Assembly (NCBI GenBank): GCA_017431785.1
Contig: JAFRKJ010000008.1
Coordinates: 62,001 to 126,000, forward strand
Reading direction: 5' to 3'
DNA: 64,000 nucleotides
From: Bacillota bacterium
Lineage (GTDB): Bacteria > Bacillota > Clostridia > Peptostreptococcales > Anaerovoracaceae
Part shown: piece after piece, positions 6,677-15,608 of the stretch
How the letters are laid out: every line of letters begins with the position of its first letter
Numbering within the stretch: position 1 is the first letter of the stretch
Notes under the pieces: generated by a model
Seen by the model: only the letters and a program-made list of their open reading frames with translations
Told to the model about the DNA's origin: nothing
Databases searched by the model: none
Program-made: the position numbers and the translations under genes

Positions 6677-7960
6677 ATGAGTACTTACAGATTTGAAACA
6701 TTACAGTTACATGTAGGGCAGGAACAGCCGGATCCGGCAACTGACGCCAGAGCGGTTCCGATTTATGCAACGACGGCATACGTATTCCACGATGCGCAGC
6801 ATGCTGCAGACAGATTTGGCCTGGCGGATGCCGGCAATATCTACGGCAGACTGACCAACTCCACCCAGGGTGTTTTGGAAGAGAGACTCGCAGCGCTGGA
6901 AGGCGGCAGCGCAGGTCTGGCGCTGGCGTCGGGAGCAGCAGCCATCACATACACGGTGCAGGCGTTGGCTGCAAACGGCGGACACATTGTCGCGCAGAAG
7001 ACCATTTACGGAGGCACATTCAACCTGCTGGAACACACACTTCCGCAGTACGGGATCGAAACGACATTTGTAGATGCGCACAATCTTGAAGAAGTCGAGG
7101 GCGCAATCCAGGAAAACACCAGAGCGATTTATCTGGAAACCCTGGGCAATCCGAACAGTGACATTCCGGATATCGATGCCATCGCGGAAATCGCGCACAA
7201 ACATGGTCTGCCGCTGGTCGTAGACAACACCTTCGGCACCCCGTACCTCATCAGACCGATTGAACACGGCGCGGACATCGTCGTTCATTCCGCAACGAAG
7301 TTTCTGGGAGGACACGGAACGACCCTCGGCGGCATCATCGTAGAGTCCGGCAAGTTCGACTGGAAGGCAAGCGGCAAATTCGGAAACATTGCTGATTCGA
7401 ACCCAAGCTATCACGGTGTATCCTTCTATGACGCAGTTGGACCGGCGGCATTTGTGACATACATCCGCGCGATTCTCCTGAGGGACACGGGCGCAACGAT
7501 CTCACCATTCAGCGCATTCCTGCTTTTGCAGGGAGTGGAAACGCTGTCACTGAGACTGGATCGGCACGTTGAAAACACAAAGAAAGTGATCGAGTACCTG
7601 TCGAACCATCCGCAGGTCAGAAAGGTCAACCATCCATCCCTGCCGGATCACCCGCAGCATGCGCTGTATGAGAAGTACTTCCCGAATGGCGGCGGTTCCA
7701 TCTTCACTTTCGAAATCGACGGAGGACAGGAAGAGGCGTGGAAGTTCATCGACGGACTGGAAATCTTCTCGCTGCTGGCGAATGTAGCGGACGTGAAGAG
7801 TCTGGTCATCCATCCGGCGACAACAACTCATTCTCAGCTGACGGAAGAGGAACTGGCCGATCAGGACATCTATCCAGGGACGATCAGACTGTCCATCGGA
7901 ACAGAACACATCGATGACATCATCGAAGATCTGGAGAAGGGATTCGCAGCAGCGAAGTAA
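6677..7960 (+). CDS. metY: O-acetylhomoserine sulfhydrylase (PLP enzyme)
   Basis: Cytoplasmic enzyme that makes homocysteine from O-acetylhomoserine and sulfide. The 427-residue product has the family's size. It begins with the MetY signature MSTYRFETLQLHVGQEQPD. The PLP lysine lies in HSATKFLGGHGTTLGG near residue 208, and the C-terminus holds VKSLVIHPATTTHSQL. I start at the ATG at 6677, 11 bases after AAGGGAA; a TTG nine bases earlier is less likely. It is followed by cysK after 65 bases. Control appears double: an Rrf2-type operator at the promoter and an attenuator-like leader. Direct sulfhydrylation of O-acetylserine as a side activity is possible. Confidence 0.93.
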   Translation: MSTYRFETLQLHVGQEQPDPATDARAVPIYATTAYVFHDAQHAADRFGLADAGNIYGRLTNSTQGVLEERLAALEGGSAGLALASGAAAITYTVQALAANGGHIVAQKTIYGGTFNLLEHTLPQYGIETTFVDAHNLEEVEGAIQENTRAIYLETLGNPNSDIPDIDAIAEIAHKHGLPLVVDNTFGTPYLIRPIEHGADIVVHSATKFLGGHGTTLGGIIVESGKFDWKASGKFGNIADSNPSYHGVSFYDAVGPAAFVTYIRAILLRDTGATISPFSAFLLLQGVETLSLRLDRHVENTKKVIEYLSNHPQVRKVNHPSLPDHPQHALYEKYFPNGGGSIFTFEIDGGQEEAWKFIDGLEIFSLLANVADVKSLVIHPATTTHSQLTEEELADQDIYPGTIRLSIGTEHIDDIIEDLEKGFAAAK

Positions 7961-8025
7961 CATTCATGCAAAAACAACACAATATCAGTGTTATAATAAA
8001 CAGAGAACACTAGGAGGTAAGACAA

Positions 8026-8958
8026 ATGGCAAACATCTACAAAGGAATACTGCAGCTTATCGGAAACACACCACTCGTAGAACTGGTGAATATCGAAAAG
8101 GATCTTGGACTGGAAGCGACACTGCTGGTCAAACTGGAATATTTCAATCCAGCCGGCAGCGTAAAGGACAGAATCGCCAAGTCTATGATTGAAGACGCGG
8201 AAGAAAAGGGAATCCTGAAAGAAGGATCCGTCATCATAGAACCGACATCAGGCAACACAGGCATCGGTCTGGCGGTCATCGCCGCATCGAAGGGTTACAG
8301 AGCAATCCTGACCATGCCGGAAACCATGAGTGTGGAGAGAAGGAACATTCTGAAGGCTTACGGTGCTGAAATCGTCCTGACGGAAGGCGCAAAGGGCATG
8401 AAGGGCGCCATCGAGAAGGCAGAGGAACTGGCGAAGGAGATTCCGGGCGGATTCATTCCGGGTCAGTTCGTCAATCCGGCAAATCCAAAGGCGCACAGAG
8501 AGACGACAGGACCGGAAATCTGGAAGGATACTGACGGCGCAGTTGATATCTTCATCGCCGGCGTCGGCACCGGCGGCACACTGACAGGAACCGGCGAGTA
8601 TCTGAAAGAGCAGAAGCCAGAGGTCAAAATCGTAGCCTTGGAGCCGGACGATTCACCAGTGCTTTCAGAAGGGAAGGGCGGACCGCATAAGATTCAGGGT
8701 ATCGGAGCAGGATTTGTTCCGGATGTGCTGAACACAGCGGTTTATGATGAAGTATACCGTGCAGACAGCGACGATGCATTCAACGCAGCGAAATACCTGG
8801 CGAAGAAGGAAGGAATCTCAGTAGGTATCTCCGCAGGCGCAGCCCTGCATGCAGCCATCGAATACGCCAAGAAGGCGGAGAACAAAGGCAAGACCATCGT
8901 AGCGCTCCTGCCGGACAGCGGAGACAGATATTACTCCACACCGCTGTTTACAGAATAA
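8026..8958 (+). CDS. cysK: Cysteine synthase A (O-acetylserine sulfhydrylase)
   Basis: Makes cysteine from O-acetylserine and sulfide with PLP. The 310 residues match CysK. The PLP lysine is in NPAGSVKDRIAKSM near residue 43, the substrate loop is PTSGNTGIGLA, and the phosphate loop is GVGTGGTLTGTGEYL. Its ribosome site is AGGAGGTAAGACAA. It is co-directional with metY, so the pair handles sulfide assimilation to homocysteine and cysteine. In Bacillus CysK also acts as partner of the Rrf2 regulator CymR, which would fit the regulator located upstream, but that link is inference here. Confidence 0.95.
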   Translation: MANIYKGILQLIGNTPLVELVNIEKDLGLEATLLVKLEYFNPAGSVKDRIAKSMIEDAEEKGILKEGSVIIEPTSGNTGIGLAVIAASKGYRAILTMPETMSVERRNILKAYGAEIVLTEGAKGMKGAIEKAEELAKEIPGGFIPGQFVNPANPKAHRETTGPEIWKDTDGAVDIFIAGVGTGGTLTGTGEYLKEQKPEVKIVALEPDDSPVLSEGKGGPHKIQGIGAGFVPDVLNTAVYDEVYRADSDDAFNAAKYLAKKEGISVGISAGAALHAAIEYAKKAENKGKTIVALLPDSGDRYYSTPLFTE

Positions 8959-8997
8959 AAAAGAAAGAAGAAATAGTATCCTCCTTACGATTGACTG

Positions 8998-9036
8998 CAA
9001 AAGAAGACTGCGGACTAAATGAGTCCGCAGTCTTTT
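8998..9036. terminator. Bidirectional terminator between cysK and the CoA-transferase gene
   Basis: AAGACTGCGGACT (9004-9016) pairs perfectly with AGTCCGCAGTCTT (9022-9034), flanked by A and T runs. It ends cysK and, on the other strand, the operon of the CoA-transferase, whose final codons form part of the stem. Confidence 0.85.
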
Positions 9037-10352
9037 GCTTCCTGTGTAAGTTGATCCCTGAAATCCGGGTGGGCCAGACTGATCATGGCGCGAACCCGAT
9101 CGGACATATTTCGTATTTTCAGATTGACGCATCCGTATTCCGTCGCCACGTACTGGACTTCCGATCTTGGTGTGGTCACCGGTGTGCCCGGTGCGAACTG
9201 AAGGGAAATCTTGCTCTGCCGCTTTCCATCCTTCATGAAGGAAGAAGGAAGAACGATGATGGACTTGCCGCCCTCTGACCATTGGGCACCCTTGACGAAG
9301 TCCAGCTGTCCGCCGACGGCGCTCTGCTGTGAATATCCGATGGCATCGGCGGCAACCTCACCATAGAGGTTGACTGCCATTGCATTGTTGATGGAAATCA
9401 TGTTCTTGTTCTTTGCGATGTTGCGCGCATCGTTGACAAATGGGAACGGTGCTCCGTAGATCTGAGGATTGTGATCCATGAAATCGTACATCTCCTGGGT
9501 GCCTGCAGAGAAGGAGAAGACACTCTTTCCGTCCATAAAGCCTTTGTGGGCGTTGGTGACATTGCCTTCCTTCATGAGCTCCATCATAGGCTGACTGAAC
9601 AGCTCAGAGAAGATGCCCATATCGTTGCGCTGTTTCAGGTCATAGCCAATTGCCGTAGAGAGCTTGCCGAGACCAAGCTGAAGGGTTGCGCCGTCCGGCA
9701 CTTCTTCCAATACGATGTCCGCGATTTGACGCGACGTATCATCGATTTCGTCGGGCATGAGCTCCGGCGCATTGTTGTCTGTATAGAGGATACCGGCAAC
9801 CTTTTCGTGGTCAGGGCTAATGAGATTGTCCTGTCCGAAGATGTACGGGCTTCCGGTATTGCTTTCCAGAAACACTTCGCGTCTCGTCTCTTCGACGACG
9901 TATTTATGATCACAGATGCCGGAAGAACCGTAGGAGAAGTTTCCGTCCTCATCGGGACTTGACACCTGCAGAAAACTGATGTCGGGTTTGCCGATTTCCT
10001 GCATCCAGAGATCGATCTGACTCAGATGGAAAGACGTAAATTCAAATGCCATATTGTGTTTCCTGTGGGCGCGCCGTTCGCCGGCGCCCAGGAAGAACGT
10101 GTCAAAAATAAATGGATTGCCTTTGCATCCCGGCGGGATGTCGGAAGGCCAGTCCGTATCGAACATGCGGCACGGCGTGATGGACATGGAACAGAGCAGA
10201 GTCACATTTTCCAGTTCGTCTTTTCTGTCGTAGAGTGCGTCGAGAAATGTGTAGGCGAAGCTGCTGCTTGTCCCCACATAGACGCGGTCTCCTGATTGAA
10301 CGTGTTTGGCAGCCTCGGCGGCTGTGATGCTTTTGTTTTCTGTCATTGTCAT
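9015..10352 (-). CDS. Acetyl-CoA hydrolase/transferase family CoA-transferase (butyryl- or 4-hydroxybutyrate-CoA:acetate type)
   Basis: Transfers CoA between acyl-CoAs and acids such as acetate through a glutamyl-CoA intermediate, typical of butyrate-type fermentations. It has 445 residues. The likely catalytic glutamate is in GIFSELFSQPMMEL (about residue 245), and the C-terminal signature VGGQLDFVKGAQWSEGGKS is typical of the Cat1/AbfT/But group. The stop of the upstream gene (TAA) directly abuts this ATG and GGGGAG precedes it, so translation is coupled. It is the last gene of a minus-strand operon with a cysteine desulfurase and an orphan protein. The exact acyl substrate cannot be read from sequence. 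Confidence 0.85.
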   Translation of the reverse strand: MTMTENKSITAAEAAKHVQSGDRVYVGTSSSFAYTFLDALYDRKDELENVTLLCSMSITPCRMFDTDWPSDIPPGCKGNPFIFDTFFLGAGERRAHRKHNMAFEFTSFHLSQIDLWMQEIGKPDISFLQVSSPDEDGNFSYGSSGICDHKYVVEETRREVFLESNTGSPYIFGQDNLISPDHEKVAGILYTDNNAPELMPDEIDDTSRQIADIVLEEVPDGATLQLGLGKLSTAIGYDLKQRNDMGIFSELFSQPMMELMKEGNVTNAHKGFMDGKSVFSFSAGTQEMYDFMDHNPQIYGAPFPFVNDARNIAKNKNMISINNAMAVNLYGEVAADAIGYSQQSAVGGQLDFVKGAQWSEGGKSIIVLPSSFMKDGKRQSKISLQFAPGTPVTTPRSEVQYVATEYGCVNLKIRNMSDRVRAMISLAHPDFRDQLTQEAKDCGLI

Positions 10353-11171
10353 TTATTCTCCCCAGAAGAATGAGAGCAGGGTATCGTGAAGATCCTGCAG
10401 ATTCTTCTTTTTAGTATCATCGTCAAAGAGGGCTGCCTTTGCAGTCAGCTCTTCATCGCTCATTCTCGTGTCCCGCACCTGCGGCGGGGCATCGTGGCTG
10501 TGATCGTGTCCCTCTGCGTGGGTGTGGGCCAGATGCTGATTGGATCGTCCCATGCCGTAGATGAGCTCCAGAATATGGACGGCGTCGAAACCGTTCTTCT
10601 TCATGGCGTTTCGCATCTCCATACTGCTGGTCAGGAAAGGGATGCGCGAAACGTCAGCAGATTTGATATCCGTGTGCACGGAAGGGTCATAGAATGTCAC
10701 GCCCATCATGTCTCCAAGCTCGCGGAGTGCGTCGTCGAAGCCGTACTGTTCTGGTTCAAGCAAGCGGTAGAGTTCCCGATTGCATCCGCCGCTGACGCTG
10801 TGTTCGATCAGCAGTTCATAGAGGGAAACGGTCGGAATCTCACCGAGATTGCCCCGGAAGAAACGTCTGTCTTCCGGCGTGACGAGAATCACCGTCGGCT
10901 TGCCGAGGGCTCTCCATCTGGTCAGAAGACGCTGTTGGTATTTGCGGTTGAGCAGGGGATCGAACCCGTAGCCCTGATATAAGAACATGCCCGTATCCGG
11001 ATATTGATGGAGCAGGGAATCATAAAGCAGAACCACCAGCTCCGGCTCCGACTGGGCCAGAGAAATGCCCGGATAAAGGGCGTATTTACAAGATGCAAAA
11101 GCTTCACCCGTAGTTTGATCTACGGGTGTGCGTACAATCGATAAAGATTCATTCAATAATTGATTACTCAC
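10353..11171 (-). CDS. Orphan protein with His-rich segment, possibly a degenerate Fe-S oxidoreductase (CCG-domain) relative
   Basis: I do not recognise this 272-residue protein with certainty. It starts with GTG overlapping the end of the cysteine desulfurase gene by 8 bases. Parts echo the cysteine-rich CCG domain of HdrB-like oxidoreductases: ALYPGISLAQSEPELVV where those have FFPGCSL, and KPTVILVTPEDRRFF then IPTVSLYELL where those have a CPNC motif followed by VVSLYEVL. The cluster cysteines are absent. Near residue 215 is HLAHTHAEGHDHSH, a likely metal-binding stretch. No membrane segment is seen. Placement between a cysteine desulfurase and a CoA-transferase suggests a role in cofactor or metal handling for the molybdenum enzymes nearby, which is inference. 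Confidence 0.45.
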   Translation of the reverse strand: MSNQLLNESLSIVRTPVDQTTGEAFASCKYALYPGISLAQSEPELVVLLYDSLLHQYPDTGMFLYQGYGFDPLLNRKYQQRLLTRWRALGKPTVILVTPEDRRFFRGNLGEIPTVSLYELLIEHSVSGGCNRELYRLLEPEQYGFDDALRELGDMMGVTFYDPSVHTDIKSADVSRIPFLTSSMEMRNAMKKNGFDAVHILELIYGMGRSNQHLAHTHAEGHDHSHDAPPQVRDTRMSDEELTAKAALFDDDTKKKNLQDLHDTLLSFFWGE

Positions 11172-12303
11172 CTTCGGAAATCTCCCTTACTGCCCATAAG
11201 AATTCGTCGATTTCATCGGCTGTCGTGAACAGACCGGGGCTTACCCTGACGGTGCCGCCCTTATCGATCGTTCCCAGCATGCGATGGGTATCCGGCGCGC
11301 ACTGCAGACCGGATCTGACGGATATATCGTAATAGGATTCGAGAATCATGGCCACATCGGCGCAGTCCATTCCCTCGATATTGAAGGAGACAGCCGCAGC
11401 ACGCGGAGAAGTCAGTGGCCCATAGACGGTAACACCCGGAATGGAAGTAAGACCATCGATCAGCATCTGCACCAGTTTCTGCTCTTCGAAATAGATGTTG
11501 TTGACGGAGCGCTCCAGAATGTAATGAGCGCCCGCGCAAAGACCGGCGATGCCGATGGTGTTCTGCGTTCCTGCTTCGTAATAGTAAGGAAGCTGCTCCG
11601 GCTGGAGCCGCACTTCCGAAAAGACGCCTGTTCCGCCGGATCTGACCGGTTTCGGGGATACGGTCTCAGAGACATAGAGAGCCCCCGTGCCTGTCGGTCC
11701 GAGAAGAGACTTGTGCCCCGGGAAGGCCAGCAGATCGATGTTCATCTTCACTACATCGATAGGAATGGCGCCCGCTGACTGGGATGCATCGACCATGAAC
11801 GGCACATTGTGCTCACGGCAGATTGCCCCGATTTCCTCGATGGGATTCAGGGTGCCGGTCACATTGGATGCATGGGTCATGATGACCAGTTTCGTTTCTG
11901 GGCGAAAGGCCTGGCGCACCTCATCGAGATCTGCGCCCCTGACAGGGTCAGTCGCCACCTTGGTCACCATCACACCGGCGTCTTCCAGGTATGCCAGCGG
12001 TCTGGTAACTGCGTTGTGCTCCATCTGACTGGTGATGACATGATCGCCCGGTTTGAGCATACCCTGCAGTCCCAGATTGATCGCATCTGTTGCATTCAGA
12101 GCGAATACGATCCTGTTTGGGTCAGATACATGAAACAGCTCAGCTAAGGCGGCGCGCGCCTCAATGATATCCGTCGCGGCGGCGCGGGCTTCCTCCGAGT
12201 TGGAACGGCCCGGATTGCCGCTTCTCTTTATGGAATTTGATACAGCATCATAAACCACTTCAGGCTTGGGCCATGAAGTAGCTGCGTTATCAAGATAAAT
12301 CAT
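11164..12303 (-). CDS. Cysteine desulfurase family protein (aminotransferase class V, EF2568-like)
   Basis: PLP enzyme that takes sulfur from cysteine. It has 379 residues from the ATG at 12303, chosen because AAGGAG lies upstream and the protein begins with the family start MIYLDNAATSWPKP; an upstream extension of 40 residues lacks support. The PLP lysine is in LLAFPGHKSLLGPTGTG and the desulfurase cysteine in SVRSGLQCAP near residue 344. The family (TIGR01977 type) is usually found beside selenium-dependent molybdenum hydroxylase genes, and here it is divergent from one such hydroxylase. It may supply sulfur for the molybdenum cofactor. SufS is the alternative, but no suf genes are nearby. 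Confidence 0.85.
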   Translation of the reverse strand: MIYLDNAATSWPKPEVVYDAVSNSIKRSGNPGRSNSEEARAAATDIIEARAALAELFHVSDPNRIVFALNATDAINLGLQGMLKPGDHVITSQMEHNAVTRPLAYLEDAGVMVTKVATDPVRGADLDEVRQAFRPETKLVIMTHASNVTGTLNPIEEIGAICREHNVPFMVDASQSAGAIPIDVVKMNIDLLAFPGHKSLLGPTGTGALYVSETVSPKPVRSGGTGVFSEVRLQPEQLPYYYEAGTQNTIGIAGLCAGAHYILERSVNNIYFEEQKLVQMLIDGLTSIPGVTVYGPLTSPRAAAVSFNIEGMDCADVAMILESYYDISVRSGLQCAPDTHRMLGTIDKGGTVRVSPGLFTTADEIDEFLWAVREISEGE

Positions 12304-12336
12304 AATAGTAATAACTCCTTTTTGCTTGCTGACTAA

Positions 12337-12345
12337 AGTATAACA
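12337..12345 (-). promoter_or_regulatory. Extended -10 promoter of the cysteine desulfurase operon
   Basis: On the minus strand TGTTATACT forms an extended -10 (TGN plus TATACT) about 35 bases upstream of the ATG. No clear -35 is visible. Confidence 0.4.
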
Positions 12346-12463
12346 TATTAGCAGAAAGAGAGATGTATTTATTTGCTTTATTATTCGTACTTTCAAATCA
12401 GATATTCCATTATAGAAGCGCAATATAGCACAGAAAACGGGAAGAGAGACAGCAAACTTGTAA

Positions 12464-12492
12464 TTGACGATTTTTTGGTTAACTGATACACT
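12464..12492 (+). promoter_or_regulatory. Candidate promoter of the first molybdenum oxidoreductase gene
   Basis: TTGACG (12464-12469) and TACACT (12487-12492) are spaced by 17 bases, about 60 bases ahead of the ATG. The match to -10 is only moderate, so the gene may need an activator. Confidence 0.35.
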
Positions 12493-12554
12493 TTTTGTAT
12501 ATATGTAATAAAGTCAAGCAAGTCAAAAGAGTCGATTATCAAGTGGAGGTAATT

Positions 12555-15434
12555 ATGAATCTCAAGAAAATGACCCTTAAGATCAATGGCGCAGACAGAA
12601 TGTTCATCTGTGATCCTGAGAAGGATACGCTGGCAGATGTTATCCGCCGTCTTGGTCTTACCGGAACAAAAGTAGGCTGCGGAACAGGTGTATGCGGTGC
12701 ATGCTCCGTTATCCTCGATGGTAAAGTGGTCCGCTCCTGCACAAGAAAGATTTCCAAGGTAGAAGAGTACAGCGAAATTACAACGATCGAAGGAATCGGT
12801 CAGCCGAACTTCCTGCACCCAATCCAGGTTGCGTTCATGTATCACGGCACAGTACAGTGCGGATTCTGTATCCCTGGATTCATTGTTTCAACATATCAGC
12901 TCCTGAAAGAGAATCCGGATCCGACGCGAGAAGAGGTCCGCGACTGGTTCACAAAGCACAGAAACATCTGCAGATGTACTGGTTACAAGCAGATTGTCGA
13001 CTCCGTCATGCTGGCAGCCAAGTGCATGCGCGGCGAAATCTCAATAGAAGATCTGAAGATTCCGGAAGCACCTGCCGGTGAACAGTACGGCAAGCCGACC
13101 CTCAGACCTTGCAACCTGGCGAGAGTCTGCGGTGTGGAAGACTACGGTGATGACATCGAGCTGAAGATGCCGTCCGGCACTCTCCATGCAGTCATGGTAC
13201 AGCCGAGAGTTACCTTCCATGCGAAGATCAAGAGCATCGACACATCAGAAGCAGAGAAGATGCCGGGCGTATACAAGATCGTTACGGCGAAGGATGTCAA
13301 GGCAGTTGGATGCGACAACCGCGTAGCATTCTTCACTTTCTCACCGAGAACTCTGGCAACAGAGAAATCACACTACGTTATCGCAGAAGACAAGATCATG
13401 AACTACGGTGACTGCATTGCCGTTGCAGTAGCTGATACGAAGCAGCACGCGAGAGAAGCGGCAGCGAAGGTCACATTCGAATATGAACAGCTTCCTGAGT
13501 ACAGAAACTACCTGGACGCTGTCAAGCCTGATGCCATCCGCATCCACGACGATCACCCGAATATGTGGTGCATCCAGCCGACGATCAAGGGCGCAGGCCA
13601 TGATACGGATAAACTCTTCGAGGATGCTCCTTACGTTGTAGAAGGAAGCTTCTACTCCCAGAGAGAGCCGCACGCACAGATCGAATCCGATACGATTCAG
13701 GCCTACTTTGATGCAGACGGCATGCTGTGTGTACACTGCAAAGCCATGGCAATCGGCGCGCACCTGACAGATATCGCGGAAGCAACAGGGCTCCCGCAGG
13801 AGAAGATCCGTGTTATCGCTAACCCGACAGGCGCATCCTTCGGATGGTCCACCTTCGGACAGTCCTACGCACTGGCTGCAGAAGTCTGCATGGCCTGCGA
13901 TAACATGCCGGTTGCAGTATCCATGAGCTATCAGGAACACATCGCTTACACAGGTAAGAGAGCACCGTCATTCTCCAATGCGAAGCTCGCCTGCGATAAG
14001 GACGGCAAGATCATTGCCGCTGAATGGGACTTCGGTCTTGACCACGGTTCCTACAACGAGCTGGGCGACGACCTGACCTGGAGACCGGCAAGATTCACCT
14101 TCTTCCCATATAACGTTCCTAACGTCAAGGGACTGGCAAGAGTCGCAACGACTAACCACAACTACGGAACTGCATACAGAGGATATGGATCACCGCAGTC
14201 ATACACTTGCTCAGAAGCGATGATGGATATGATGGCTGAGAAGATCGGAATGGATCCATTCGATATCAGATACATCAACGTCGCCAGAGAAGGTGATCTG
14301 AATGTAAACAGCAAGCCATTCAGAGAGTATCCGATGGAAGGCATGATGGACAGACTTAAGCCAATCTATGAAGAAGCAAAGGCACAGGTTGCTGAGTGGA
14401 ACAAGGATCATGAAGACGTTAAGAAGGGCGTCGGTATCGCATGGGGCGGCTACAATGTAACAGAAGGCGCTGCTGACCAGTGCACTCTGGGCATCGAGCT
14501 GGCACCGGGCGGCAAGTTCATCAAATATGATACATGGCAGGATGTAGGACAGGGCGGAGACGCAGGATCACTGGTCATCACGCTGGAAGCACTGAAGGAA
14601 TTCGGCGTCACAAGCAAAGACATCATCCTCCGTCAGAACGACAGTATCTATGGCGTAGACTCCGGATCATCCGCATCTTCACGTCAGCACTACATGAACA
14701 GTAAGGCAACTGTCATGGCAGTTGAAAAGCTGAAGAACGCCATGAGAAAGGAAGACGGCACATACAGAACTTACGAAGAGATGGTTGCAGAGGGCATTCC
14801 GCTCAGATACGATGCACAGTACACCAACTCAGATGATGAGACACTGTCCGACCTGAATCCTGATACAGGCGTCGGCGAACCAACACCGGCATTCACCTAT
14901 TCCCTGTACATGGCAGTTGTATCCGTTGACATGAGCACAGGTAAGACGACTGTCGACAGACTGGTCGGCATCGACGATGTAGGTGTGATCGGCAACCCGA
15001 CTTGCCTCGACGGACAGGCATACGGCGGCATCGCTCACTCCATCGGCTACGCGCTGTGGGAAGACTACGACGATGTCAAGAAGCAGAACAATCTGGCGGG
15101 AATGGGCATCGCGACAGCGAACATGCTGCCTGACGACATCGAGCTGATTCACATGTGCACACCGAGAGACACGAACCCGTTCGGTTCATCCGGCGGATCC
15201 GAAGCATTCCAGTCAGGTGACCACATGGCAGTCATCAATGCGATCAACAACGCAACAGGCGTCAGAATCCACGAACTGCCGGCACGCCCTGAAAAGGTCA
15301 AGGCAGGAATCGACGCACTGGCCAAGGGAGAACCGAATCCGAACGTTCCGGAGAAGTACTTCCTCGGTTCAGACTTCCAGGAGACGATGGAAGACATCCG
15401 TCTGCACCCGGCAATCCCGGCGGAAGAGGAATAA
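12555..15434 (+). CDS. Molybdenum-dependent aldehyde/hydroxylase oxidoreductase, MOP type (copy 1)
   Basis: Xanthine-oxidase-family enzyme in which the [2Fe-2S] and molybdenum domains are one chain, as in Desulfovibrio aldehyde oxidoreductase (MOP). It has 959 residues from an ATG preceded by TGGAGGTAATT. Residues 1-160 hold two [2Fe-2S] motifs (VGCGTGVCGAC, then CGFC and CRCTGY). The rest is the molybdopterin domain, with the catalytic glutamate likely Glu883 in GSSGGSEAFQS, where MOP has GASGVGE. There is no FAD domain, so electrons probably go to ferredoxin or flavodoxin. Its substrate is unknown; aldehyde, purine or another N-heterocycle are options. A paralogue lies convergent at 17095-20103, with a ThiF/MoaD-like pair between them. 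Confidence 0.9.
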   Translation: MNLKKMTLKINGADRMFICDPEKDTLADVIRRLGLTGTKVGCGTGVCGACSVILDGKVVRSCTRKISKVEEYSEITTIEGIGQPNFLHPIQVAFMYHGTVQCGFCIPGFIVSTYQLLKENPDPTREEVRDWFTKHRNICRCTGYKQIVDSVMLAAKCMRGEISIEDLKIPEAPAGEQYGKPTLRPCNLARVCGVEDYGDDIELKMPSGTLHAVMVQPRVTFHAKIKSIDTSEAEKMPGVYKIVTAKDVKAVGCDNRVAFFTFSPRTLATEKSHYVIAEDKIMNYGDCIAVAVADTKQHAREAAAKVTFEYEQLPEYRNYLDAVKPDAIRIHDDHPNMWCIQPTIKGAGHDTDKLFEDAPYVVEGSFYSQREPHAQIESDTIQAYFDADGMLCVHCKAMAIGAHLTDIAEATGLPQEKIRVIANPTGASFGWSTFGQSYALAAEVCMACDNMPVAVSMSYQEHIAYTGKRAPSFSNAKLACDKDGKIIAAEWDFGLDHGSYNELGDDLTWRPARFTFFPYNVPNVKGLARVATTNHNYGTAYRGYGSPQSYTCSEAMMDMMAEKIGMDPFDIRYINVAREGDLNVNSKPFREYPMEGMMDRLKPIYEEAKAQVAEWNKDHEDVKKGVGIAWGGYNVTEGAADQCTLGIELAPGGKFIKYDTWQDVGQGGDAGSLVITLEALKEFGVTSKDIILRQNDSIYGVDSGSSASSRQHYMNSKATVMAVEKLKNAMRKEDGTYRTYEEMVAEGIPLRYDAQYTNSDDETLSDLNPDTGVGEPTPAFTYSLYMAVVSVDMSTGKTTVDRLVGIDDVGVIGNPTCLDGQAYGGIAHSIGYALWEDYDDVKKQNNLAGMGIATANMLPDDIELIHMCTPRDTNPFGSSGGSEAFQSGDHMAVINAINNATGVRIHELPARPEKVKAGIDALAKGEPNPNVPEKYFLGSDFQETMEDIRLHPAIPAEEE

Positions 15435-15507
15435 TCGAGAACTGTTAATGGTTAATCAGCCGGAAGGGGCCAATTAACTGGCAACAGCTGTAAATCGATG
15501 GTAAAAT

Positions 15508-15540
15508 AAAGCAGGGCGCCTTCACGGGTTCCCTGCTTTT
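15508..15540 (+). terminator. Intrinsic terminator after the first MOP-type gene
   Basis: AAAGCAGGG pairs with CCCTGCTTT around a loop of about 14 bases, followed by a short T run, some 75 bases past the stop. Confidence 0.6.
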
Positions 15541-15608
15541 GAAAATAACGCCGCGGCAATACGGTTTTATGACGAAATGGTGCCGCGATGGAGGGAAAAG
15601 AGGAAAAC

